64,000 nucleotides of DNA from Halobacteriales archaeon YIM A00010 (GTDB lineage Archaea; Halobacteriota; Halobacteria; Halobacteriales; Haloarculaceae): positions 682,001 through 746,000 of the forward strand of contig JAKCFJ010000004.1 of assembly GCA_025041175.1 (NCBI GenBank), written 5' to 3'. Below the pieces are notes generated by a model, which saw nothing but the letters and a program-made list of their open reading frames with translations, was not told the DNA's origin and ran no database searches. Below are positions 28,041-35,622 of this stretch, one piece after another. A program made the translations under genes and the position numbers. Every line of letters begins with the position of its first letter. Position 1 is the first letter of the stretch.

Positions 28041-28676
28041 TCCAGTAGATGTGCATGGTCATCTATCATAAATATTTGGGTGAGCGCACCAGCGACACCC
28101 CCGATCGGGTCCGGTGCACCAGCTTTCGGTTCATCGTCGTGCCGTGGTCGTCACGATTTGGTGGGACACGTGTCGGGAGACGACCGGTCCTGTCCAACTC
28201 TCCCATGGGAGATACACACCGCCTGCTGGGGAGGTTAGTGGACTCATAGATCCGATATATTCGGATATAAATGGCGTGGGCTGACGATACGCTTCTACCT
28301 TTTACTTGTCTATCCGTGTAAATCCGACCTCGTTGTCACACTTCCTCGGCTTCATCTACCGATTCGTCTTCGAAGCTCCAAATATTTTCCGAGTATTTCG
28401 GAAGCCATATTCGCCGTAATGGGTGTCCTCATCGCTGTTCTCCGGCAACCTGACCAGTCACAGGCGATGTATCTACCGTCAGTCGGTCCGTCAGTCCGAC
28501 CCCGATCTGCGTCGATTGAGCACTGAACGGCGATTTTGGCGGGGTTTGCGCTCTCTCGTGGTATCCGATCGATCGACTGTGTCACGATCACGGGAAGCCT
28601 CCAACGAGGCTGAGATCGACGCCATCGGAACCGGATATCTCGGTAGATTGAAGGGGATGAACCCGTATGAGAACGT
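28041..28676. other. divergent intergenic region with an inverted repeat
   Basis: About 640 bp between amidohydrolase A (minus) and the IclR gene (plus). It holds the copy A promoter, and an inverted repeat with 6-bp arms ATCCGA (28250-28255) and TCGGAT (28261-28266) separated by TATAT, overlapping an AT-rich box. A palindrome of this size beside a regulator gene could be an operator. No gene is recognisable. Confidence 0.45.
28064..28072 (-). promoter_or_regulatory. TATA box of amidohydrolase copy A
   Basis: TTTATGATA on the minus strand, centred 28 nt before the ATG at 28040. Copies B (40501-40509) and C (48215-48223) carry related TTTATGA or CTTAATGAT boxes at 25-27 nt, so these paralogues share a leaderless promoter layout. 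Confidence 0.6.
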
Positions 28677-29438
28677 ATGGAAGAAAGCTCGCGTCCCCTC
28701 ACGACCGTTTCCCGGGCCTTCGAGATTCTCGACATCCTCGGGAAGTTGGACGGAGCGGGTCCATCGGAACTGGCCGAACAGCTGAATCTCCCCGCCAGTA
28801 CGGTGTACGACTACCTCCGGTCTCTCAACGAGACGGAGTTCGTCGCCCGGAACGACGGGGAGTACCGCCTCACCTACGCCTTTCTCACCGTCGGTGGGAG
28901 GATGAAATACCGAACGCGCCTGTTCCAGGTGGCGAAACCAGAGATGGAGCGCCTCGCTGCTGACACCGGGGAGCTGGTGGGTTTGACCGTCGAAGACGAC
29001 GGTAAAGGCCTCGTGCTCCACCAGGAAGGCGGCGAACAGGCCCTGAGCCTCGGCACGTACCCCGGAGCGGTTCCCCCGCTGCACACGAACGCCGCCGGGA
29101 AGATCATCCTCGCACACCTTGCCGAGGACAAGCGCGAGGAACTCATTCACGAGGTGGAACTCAGCGAACGAACGGATCTGACGATCACCGATCCCAATGA
29201 GCTAGAGGACGAACTCTCCCGCATTCGTGAAGACGGCCACGCCGTCGACTGGAACCAGCAGGTGGTGGGGATGGGGATGGCGGCAGCCCCCATCTTCGTC
29301 GACGACGAAGTCCTGGGCGTCATCACCGTCGTCGGGCCGACCGAACGCTTCAAGGACGAGTCCTACCGCGAGGAGACCCTTCGGAAACTGCATGAGACGG
29401 TCGACTCGGTCAAGATCAACTACCAGTACGGTACGTGA
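28677..29438 (+). CDS. IclR-family transcriptional regulator
   Basis: A 253-residue regulator. The N-terminal winged helix-turn-helix spans residues ~8-65 (SRAFEILDILGKLDGAGPSELAEQLN, then STVYDYLRSLNE). The C-terminal IclR effector domain includes LSLGTYPGAVPPLHTNAAGKIILAHL and GVITVVGPTERF. IclR proteins respond to aromatic acids or related metabolites and activate or repress nearby catabolic genes. It lies between the divergent amidohydrolase A and the ring-cleavage dioxygenase at 29846; inverted repeats on both sides are candidate binding sites. It is the only clear pathway regulator in this window. Confidence 0.9.
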   Translation: MEESSRPLTTVSRAFEILDILGKLDGAGPSELAEQLNLPASTVYDYLRSLNETEFVARNDGEYRLTYAFLTVGGRMKYRTRLFQVAKPEMERLAADTGELVGLTVEDDGKGLVLHQEGGEQALSLGTYPGAVPPLHTNAAGKIILAHLAEDKREELIHEVELSERTDLTITDPNELEDELSRIREDGHAVDWNQQVVGMGMAAAPIFVDDEVLGVITVVGPTERFKDESYREETLRKLHETVDSVKINYQYGT

Positions 29439-29743
29439 CGGCCGCCACGGTGTTCGTCTCGTGGCCTCTCGACGCCACTCTCTCGTGTCGATCGGGATGT
29501 CCCCGACTGTTTCTCGGTGCCCTGTCCGCCGGTCGATGTGGCTTTCCACACGTGATCTATCCGTTCGGGTCAGTCCGTCGGCGTGGCCGGTAATGGAGAC
29601 GGCCGCAGCCGGGCGTTTTCCCGATCGAACGAGACGGTGGTTTCTGTCAGATACCTATCGTCTATCCCACGTCTCACGTTTCCGTTCCACTCTGAGGACT
29701 GATCCAACATCATTCCAAACCTATATGATTCACCGGAATCAAA

Positions 29744-29762
29744 CATTCGTTGGTTGCGAATG
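29744..29762. repeat. inverted repeat, 6-bp arms
   Basis: CATTCG, a 7-nt gap, then CGAATG. It lies about 80 bp upstream of the dioxygenase gene and may be a regulator site. Confidence 0.4.
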
Positions 29763-29778
29763 ATGACTCGAACCATTA

Positions 29779-29799
29779 GAGGGCTGGCGGTGAGCCCTC
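29779..29799. repeat. inverted repeat, 7-bp arms
   Basis: GAGGGCT, a 7-nt gap, then AGCCCTC, a perfect match. It lies about 47 bp before the ATG at 29846 and could form a hairpin in the leader or serve as an operator. Confidence 0.4.
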
Positions 29800-29845
29800 A
29801 CCTTGACGAACGCGCAAAGCCGAACGCTGTACTGCGAGGATAACG

Positions 29846-30805
29846 ATGTTACGGAAGGAATCACCGATCGCCAAACTGGGTCATATCGCCGCGCACACGC
29901 CCGACCTCGAGGAGTCCATCTGGTTTTTCTGCGATGTCCTCGGTTTCCAGCTTACCGAGCAGACGGGGAACGTCGCTCATCTCCGGGGACTCCGGGACTG
30001 GGAGCACCACACGCTCAGCCTCATCGAATCCGGCCAAACAGGTGTCGACCATATCGCCTTCCGGACGACTTCCCAGGAAGAACTCGACGATCTCGCCGAA
30101 CAACTTGAGCGCAACGGCGACGACGTCACACGCGTCGGTCCCGACGAGGAGACGGGCCAGGGCGAGGCGATCCGGGTCGAGAAGTTCGGCCATCCCTACG
30201 AGTTCTACTACGACGTAGAGAAACCCGATGCGCCGGAGGGCAAGCAGTCCGGCCTCAAGAATCGGGTGTACGGTGAGCACCTCGGTAACCGTATCGCACC
30301 GCGCCGCATCGACCACGCCCACGTCCAGGACTCGGTGTCACCCGCACACGCGGCGTGGCTGCACGAGGAACTCGGATTCCAACTGAACGAGCAGTACCGG
30401 ATGGACGACGGGGAACTCTGGGGCTGGTGGTTTTCCGTCACGCCCCTCCCACACGACATTGCCGTACACCGGCTTGCGGGGGACGAACCGTCGATGTTCG
30501 ATCACGTTTCCTTCCACCTCGACAGCCTCAACGACCTCTGGGAAGCGGCGAACATGTTGGCCGAGTACGGCATCGAACCCGACGGCGGTCCCGGCAAACA
30601 CGCCATCACGAGCGCGAACTTCCTCTACGTCTCTGACCCGGCGAGTGACCTCTGCATCGAGTTCTTCGCCGGGCCGGGGTATCTGAACTTCGAACCGGAC
30701 TGGGAGACCATCGAGTGGACCGAGAAGGACATCGGCGGTGAGACGAGCCACCAGTGGATCGGCGCTGGCTCCGGGTGGGAAGGACTCGCATACTCCAGCG
30801 AGTGA
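29846..30805 (+). CDS. extradiol ring-cleavage dioxygenase (type I, VOC)
   Basis: A 319-residue two-domain vicinal-oxygen-chelate dioxygenase, close to the catechol 2,3-dioxygenase/HpaD group. The N-terminal module starts KLGHIAAHTPDLEESIWFF. The C-terminal module has metal ligands in RRIDHAHVQD (His), PSMFDHVSFHLDS (His) and DLCIEFFAGPG (Glu). It would use Fe(II) or Mn(II) and oxygen to open a catechol beside the hydroxyls. Start ATG at 29846 is preceded by GAGG at a ribosome-binding distance. It follows the IclR gene and is paralogous to the dioxygenase at 53646. Confidence 0.88.
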   Translation: MLRKESPIAKLGHIAAHTPDLEESIWFFCDVLGFQLTEQTGNVAHLRGLRDWEHHTLSLIESGQTGVDHIAFRTTSQEELDDLAEQLERNGDDVTRVGPDEETGQGEAIRVEKFGHPYEFYYDVEKPDAPEGKQSGLKNRVYGEHLGNRIAPRRIDHAHVQDSVSPAHAAWLHEELGFQLNEQYRMDDGELWGWWFSVTPLPHDIAVHRLAGDEPSMFDHVSFHLDSLNDLWEAANMLAEYGIEPDGGPGKHAITSANFLYVSDPASDLCIEFFAGPGYLNFEPDWETIEWTEKDIGGETSHQWIGAGSGWEGLAYSSE

Positions 30806-30987
30806 GAGGTCCACTGGGGCAGCGGCTCTGCATTCTGCAATCCCCCATCACGGAGCTTCCGTGCCCTTCCGTTCGCGTGATACGCGATACTGCAATGACG
30901 GGCGGTATCTCATATCTGTTCGACGCCACTGACCGTTTTGGATGCGAAAACGGTCTCTCGCCGGTCACTGTGTAAACGGGGCGGCAG

Positions 30988-32007
30988 TCAGCCCAGCAGA
31001 TCCCGGACGTTCTCCGAACGGATTCCCTGCCGCGTCGTCTCGTCGACATCCATCTCTTCGATGGCGGCGAGTCCGTTCTCGATGCCGGCGCGCCCGCGAC
31101 GCGGACCGAATGGGTAGTCCGTCCCGAAGACCAGGTTCTCGCCGAACAGGTCGTGGGCACACTCGTGGGGTGCGACCGCGCTGCCGAGCGCGGTGTCGGC
31201 GTAGAACTCGCCGAAGTGATCGCTTACTGGCTGTTCGAGCTCCGGGAGGTCGGTGTCGGCGTAGAACTCGCCGAAGTGATCGCTTACTGGCTGTTCGAGC
31301 TCCGGGAGGTCGGTGTCGGCGTAGTTCTCGGGGTACTGCATCCGCGTCTCGTAGAACCCGTCGATCCGACTGCTGTAAAACGGAATCATCCCACCGCCGT
31401 GGTGCGAGACCAGGTCGAAGTCGTACTTCCGGGTGATTCCGCCGAAAACCAGCCGCGAGAGCGCGAGCGTCGTGTCGAACGGCCACCCGAACAGGCGGTG
31501 GTCCATGTACTCGCTCGCCCAGTCGTACCACTCGTGAAGCTGTGGGTGGAGCCACAACGGCGTCGAAGTCCGTTCGGCCGTGGCGAAGAGTGGTTCGAAC
31601 TCGGGGCGATCGAGTGGCTTCCCGTCGATATTCGAGAATATCTGAATGCCCGTTAGGTCGAGCTCCTCGGTACAGCGTTCGAACTCCGCGATCAGTTCGT
31701 CGGTGACTTTGGGAATGGTGCCAACCGGGATGATCGTATCGGGATGGGCGTCGGCCAACCGCCTGATTTCGTCGTTGGCGAGCCTCGTTATCTCCCGCGC
31801 ACTCTCGTCGTCTAACCCTTTCCAGAACGGGAGCGGGGCCATCGATACGACGTGCTTGTCGATGCCGAACTTGTCCATGTCTTCGAGGCGTTGTTCCATG
31901 TCCCAAAGGAACGTTGGTCTCCCGCTCAGCCCGGTAAACTCGTACTCTTCGACGAGCGTCTCGTAAAATCGTTCCGTCAGTGCGTGGGTGAATGCGTCGA
32001 TGGTCAT
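30988..32007 (-). CDS. amidohydrolase_2/ACMSD-like decarboxylase with internal tandem duplication
   Basis: A 339-residue TIM-barrel protein. It has MTIDAFTHALTERF at the N-terminus, PLWLHPQLHEWYDW, DLVSHHGGGMIPFY and VFGTDYPFGPRRG, which fit the metal and catalytic residues of the ACMSD/OMP decarboxylase-like amidohydrolases (for example 5-carboxyvanillate decarboxylase). Between SHHGGG and FGTDYP a 20-residue segment beginning YADTDLPELEQP occurs twice in tandem, encoded by an exact 60-bp duplication at 31201-31320. The extra copy would lengthen a loop near the active site. It may be tolerated or may reduce activity. It faces the VOC gene at 32189, which is divergent. Confidence 0.85.
   Translation of the reverse strand: MTIDAFTHALTERFYETLVEEYEFTGLSGRPTFLWDMEQRLEDMDKFGIDKHVVSMAPLPFWKGLDDESAREITRLANDEIRRLADAHPDTIIPVGTIPKVTDELIAEFERCTEELDLTGIQIFSNIDGKPLDRPEFEPLFATAERTSTPLWLHPQLHEWYDWASEYMDHRLFGWPFDTTLALSRLVFGGITRKYDFDLVSHHGGGMIPFYSSRIDGFYETRMQYPENYADTDLPELEQPVSDHFGEFYADTDLPELEQPVSDHFGEFYADTALGSAVAPHECAHDLFGENLVFGTDYPFGPRRGRAGIENGLAAIEEMDVDETTRQGIRSENVRDLLG
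31201..31320. repeat. perfect 60-bp tandem duplication
   Basis: Bases 31201-31260 and 31261-31320 are identical, and the repeat is extended by a further 10 bp upstream and 4 bp downstream. The duplication is a multiple of three and keeps the amidohydrolase frame open. Such a fresh perfect copy suggests recent slippage or an assembly duplication. Confidence 0.95.
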
Positions 32008-32188
32008 CGTTGGATGGTTGAGAGCGTGTTGGCCAGTGATCGAGCGCCGCGAATCGGACTCCATGTCCACATGTTCGTCCGGAAAATCGACCACTACCCA
32101 CATAAATCCCCCTGTGGGTCGCTCCTATTCGTCGTCCGAAGGCACGATGATCCGGGATGATTAAGCGGTGGGGTCTCCACATCGTGAT

Positions 32189-32569
32189 ATGGACGTGCTT
32201 CACAGCGCGGTGTGGGTATCGGACATCGACGAGACGCTGTCGTTTTACGTCGATGCGCTCGGTCTCGAGAAGACGCGGGAATTCGAGAGCGGTGACGGGG
32301 CGCGCAACGTCTTCGTCGCTGGTGCGAGCGACACCGAGATCCAGTTCAAGTATCACCCCGATCGGGATGTCGACGATCAGTCGAACACCGGCTCCGACCA
32401 CATCGCTGTCGCCGTCGACGATACTGACGCCGAAGTAGAGCGCCTCGTCGAGGAAACCGGCTGTACCCTCCGCCGCGGCCCGCTCACGTCCGATGGCGCC
32501 AACGCTCGTGTCGCGTTCATCGAGGCCCCCGACGGCTACGGGATCGAACTGGTCGAGGAGTTCGACTGA
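32189..32569 (+). CDS. VOC-superfamily protein (glyoxalase-like)
   Basis: A single-domain protein of 126 residues with MDVLHSAVWVSDIDETLSFYVDALGL at the start, DHIAVAVDDTDAEVERLVEE in the middle and AFIEAPDGYGIELVEEF at the end, the canonical beta-alpha-beta-beta-beta pattern with metal-ligand His, His and Glu. Members act as lactoylglutathione lyase-like isomerases or as dioxygenase or resistance proteins. I start it at ATG 32189, near-leaderless; upstream in-frame codons add a non-family segment. It stands between amidohydrolase (30988) and aldolase (32624) genes. Confidence 0.85.
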   Translation: MDVLHSAVWVSDIDETLSFYVDALGLEKTREFESGDGARNVFVAGASDTEIQFKYHPDRDVDDQSNTGSDHIAVAVDDTDAEVERLVEETGCTLRRGPLTSDGANARVAFIEAPDGYGIELVEEFD

Positions 32570-32623
32570 CGAAAGCTGTCAACCACGGGAGGGCCGATCG
32601 ACAGTCCAGCGGGAGTGTCTCGT

Positions 32624-33655
32624 CTAGTCGTTGGCGGGGGACGCATTCCGCTCACCCGCGAGGCGGGACGCGACGTCGGTGATCAGATCCTCCTGACCGC
32701 CCACGACTTCCATCTCGCCGAGTTCGACGAGTATCTCGCGCGGGTCGACGTCGTACTTCTCGCCCGCGCGGCGGGTGTGTCGCAGGAACGACGAGTAGAC
32801 ACCGGCGTAGCCAAGCACCAGCGAGTCGTTATAGAGTTCGGGCATTTCGTCGTCGCTGATCATCGGAACGAGCACCGTGGCGGCGTCCATCACGCCGAAG
32901 AAGGATGGCGAAACGTCGTAGCCAGCCTTCTCGAGAACGCCGACGAGAACCTCCATCTGAGTGTTCCCGGACCCGGCGCCCAACCCCCGAAGGCAGCCAT
33001 CGATGGTGGTCGCGCCCGCATCGAGCGCCGCGAGCGTGTTTCCGATGCCCAGTCCAAGGTTATTGTGGGCGTGGAAGCCGACGTCTATCGACAGTTTGTC
33101 CGCGAGAAGGCTCACGCGGTCGCGGACATCCGCTGGAAGCATCGCGCCAGCCGAATCCATCACGTAGACCGTCTCGGCGCCGTATCTCTCCATGAGTCGG
33201 GCCTGTTCCAACACGGTCTCCGGCGGTGCCATGTGCGAGAGCATCAGCAGGCCGTTGGCTTCGAGTCCTCGATCCGTGACGTATTCGAAGTGCTCCTGGG
33301 AAACGTCGGCTTCGGTGACGGGAGTCGCCAGTCGACAGATGTCGGCACCGCGGTCGGCAGCCATGTCGAGTTCCTCGACGGTGCCGATACCGGGCAACAA
33401 CAACACCGATAGCTCTGTGTCCGTCAACTCCGGAACGACCGCATCGAGGTAATCCTCCGTGCTCGCTGCAGAGATGCCGTAGTTGATCGAAGAACCAGCC
33501 ATCCCGTCGCCGTGGGACATCTCGACGACGTCCATCTCGGCCGCATCGAGTGCGCTTGCGACATCGGCCATCTCCTCCGGCGTGAACTGGTGGTCGACGG
33601 CGTGCATACCGTCACGGAGCGTCATGTCGACGAGTCGGATGAAGTTCTCAGTCAT
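32624..33655 (-). CDS. mhpE: 4-hydroxy-2-oxovalerate aldolase
   Basis: A 343-residue HMGL-like aldolase of the MhpE/DmpG type. [16 protein letters not shown] (substrate and metal binding), [42 protein letters not shown] and [19 protein letters not shown] are the standard motifs, including the catalytic His and Mn-binding His-x-His-Asn. It splits 4-hydroxy-2-oxovalerate into pyruvate and acetaldehyde at the end of meta-cleavage pathways. The gene overlaps the 3' end of an mhpF remnant by 8 bp, the usual mhpF-mhpE arrangement. In this window its dehydrogenase partner is destroyed, so acetaldehyde must go elsewhere. Confidence 0.92.
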   Translation of the reverse strand: MTENFIRLVDMTLRDGMHAVDHQFTPEEMADVASALDAAEMDVVEMSHGDGMAGSSINYGISAASTEDYLDAVVPELTDTELSVLLLPGIGTVEELDMAADRGADICRLATPVTEADVSQEHFEYVTDRGLEANGLLMLSHMAPPETVLEQARLMERYGAETVYVMDSAGAMLPADVRDRVSLLADKLSIDVGFHAHNNLGLGIGNTLAALDAGATTIDGCLRGLGAGSGNTQMEVLVGVLEKAGYDVSPSFFGVMDAATVLVPMISDDEMPELYNDSLVLGYAGVYSSFLRHTRRAGEKYDVDPREILVELGEMEVVGGQEDLITDVASRLAGERNASPAND

Positions 33656-33926
33656 CGGCTACCCCCTCGACGCCTGCCTCTGCTGGTTGTTCGGCAATGA
33701 GTTCGGCCGCTCCAAGTGCTGCACTGGTCATTATATCGAGATTTCCCGCGTACGGAGGGAGGTACTGTCCCTCGCCTTCGACTTCGAGCATCGTGGTGAG
33801 GATGATCGAGTCCTCGAGGGCGAAAGCCACGTCGTCCCCGCTCTTGACCTCGGGTTCCATCGTAATCCGGTAGCCCGGAACGTACGTCTGGATCTTCGCT
33901 GCCGCCCACTCGAAGTTCAGCGCGAC
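33648..33926 (-). pseudogene. mhpF: acetaldehyde dehydrogenase (acylating) C-terminal fragment
   Basis: About 92 residues of the C-terminal part of MhpF/BphJ remain: [26 protein letters not shown]-like [19 protein letters not shown] and [13 protein letters not shown], ending at a stop that overlaps the mhpE start. The N-terminal ~220 residues, including the NAD-binding fold and the catalytic Cys, are absent. The broken end lies only four bases after the stop of the aldehyde dehydrogenase gene, so another gene has replaced them. Confidence 0.85.
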
Positions 33927-33929
33927 TCC

Positions 33930-35417
33930 TTAGAAGGGGTACTCCCGGGGTTCGCGCTGGACGGAGGTCCATTTCGGCTCGGTGAACTCGTTGATGATCC
34001 AGTCGCCGTTGTAGCGGCCGACGCCCGATCCCTTCATGCCACCGAAGGGCACATGCGGTTCGGCGTTGACCGGTTGGTCGTTGACGTGCATCATGCCGAC
34101 GTCGATCCGGTCGGCGACGTCGCGGGCACGACCGCGGTCGCTGGAGTGGACCGATCCGGCGAGGCCATACTCGGTCGCGTTCGCAAGTTCGATCGCCTCT
34201 TCCTCGTCCGAGAAGGGGATGATCGGCGCAACGGGACCGAAGTGCTCGTTGCACGCAGCGGCCATGTCGTTCGTCACGCCCGACAGAACCGTCGGCTCCA
34301 CGAACAGGCCGTCGTGGTCGCCGCCGGTCTCGAGAATGGCTCCTTCCTCGACCGTTCGGTCGATGTACTCCAGAATCTCGTCCCGCTGGCTCTCGTCGAT
34401 GATCGGGCCGACGACCGTGTCGTCTTCGCGCGGGTCGCCGACCTTGAGTTCGGCGGCACGCTCCGTAAACCGTTCGACGTACTCGTCGTAGATGGACTCG
34501 TGGACCAGATGCCGGTTGATCGAGATACACACCTGTCCCTGGTTCCAGAAGCTCCCGAAAATACCAGCGTCGACGGCCGTCCCGAGGTCGGCGTCTTCGA
34601 GGACGACGTGGGGGTTGTTGCCGCCGAGTTCGAGGGCTGGCAGCGCAAAGTGGTCGACCGCGTTCTTCCCGACGGCTCGACCGACCCCCGTCGATCCGGT
34701 GAAGGCGATCACGTCGCTAGCGGGGTTCGAGGCCGTCCGATCGCCAACGGTCGACCCGGGGCCGGTCACGACGTTGAGAACGCCATCGGGAAGCCCAGCC
34801 ATCTCGAACAGGCGGGCGATCAGGAGGCCGCCCGTGATCGGCGTCACACCAGCTGGCTTTAAGACCACGCTGTTGCCCGTTGCGATGGCTGGTGCGACCG
34901 CCCGGATAGAGAGCTTCAGCGGCACGTTCCACGGCGAGATGACGCCGACGACGCCTGCTGGCTTCCGCTGGACGATGTTCTCCTTGCCCGGTATCTTCGA
35001 CTGGTTATGTCGACCCGACATGCGGAACGCGAACGACGCGGCGTCGTGAACGAACGTTACCGCCCCGCCGTGTTCGATAGCCTGCTTCGAGGGCGCGCTC
35101 CCACCCTCGACCGCGAGCAACTCGCGGATCTCGTCTTCGTACTCCTCCATCAGGCTTGCGACCGTCCGAACGACTTCGGCCCGGCGGTCCGGGGTTGTCT
35201 TCTCCCAGTCCGATTGGGCGGTGACCGCCGCCTCGTAGGCTTCGTCGACATCTTCGACGGTTCCATCAGGAACCTGGGCGAACGTCTCTCTCGTCGTCGG
35301 ATTCTCCACGTTCCGACGGTCGCGGTCCGGAACGGAACGCCACTCTCCGTCGATGAACAGCGCGTCCCAGTCGCCGTCGACGGACAACTGCGTCGCGCGA
35401 TCGGTCTGTACAGACAT
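33930..35417 (-). CDS. aldehyde dehydrogenase (benzaldehyde/vanillin type)
   Basis: A 495-residue NAD(P)-dependent aldehyde dehydrogenase. It has VVGVISPWNVPLKLSIRAVAP in the cofactor domain, AFTGSTGVGRAVGKN, the general base LELGGNNP, the nucleophile NQGQVCIS and VNDQPVNAEPHVPFGGMKGSG. The VPFGGMKGSG and DQPVNAEPH forms are common among benzaldehyde and vanillin dehydrogenases, so an aromatic aldehyde is the best guess. A TATA-like ATACTTATA lies ~35 nt before the ATG at 35417. The mhpF fragment begins immediately after its stop, so it has moved next to a damaged meta-cleavage operon. Confidence 0.88.
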   Translation of the reverse strand: MSVQTDRATQLSVDGDWDALFIDGEWRSVPDRDRRNVENPTTRETFAQVPDGTVEDVDEAYEAAVTAQSDWEKTTPDRRAEVVRTVASLMEEYEDEIRELLAVEGGSAPSKQAIEHGGAVTFVHDAASFAFRMSGRHNQSKIPGKENIVQRKPAGVVGVISPWNVPLKLSIRAVAPAIATGNSVVLKPAGVTPITGGLLIARLFEMAGLPDGVLNVVTGPGSTVGDRTASNPASDVIAFTGSTGVGRAVGKNAVDHFALPALELGGNNPHVVLEDADLGTAVDAGIFGSFWNQGQVCISINRHLVHESIYDEYVERFTERAAELKVGDPREDDTVVGPIIDESQRDEILEYIDRTVEEGAILETGGDHDGLFVEPTVLSGVTNDMAAACNEHFGPVAPIIPFSDEEEAIELANATEYGLAGSVHSSDRGRARDVADRIDVGMMHVNDQPVNAEPHVPFGGMKGSGVGRYNGDWIINEFTEPKWTSVQREPREYPF

Positions 35418-35622
35418 TCGTGATCATTCCCTGTTTGAATGCAGTGATACTTATACGTGGGGGTAGACGATAGCGTGCCCGTGTTTGTGTGCGGTGCGTT
35501 CCACGAAATGAGCTATTGAGCCGCGGACGGCTCTGTATCGACTCCGTGAGAGATCCGTCTTTCGCCATCGTATTCGGGGCTGGTGATAGTGCCGTTCGTT
35601 ATCTTCGTTCTCGAATACCGTT

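Larger units (their letters stand above)
29439..29845. other. spacer between IclR and dioxygenase genes
   Basis: About 400 bp without a gene. AT-rich sequence at 29715-29735 (CTATATGATT) could be a TATA box. Two inverted repeats lie between it and the dioxygenase start and are listed separately. Confidence 0.45.
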
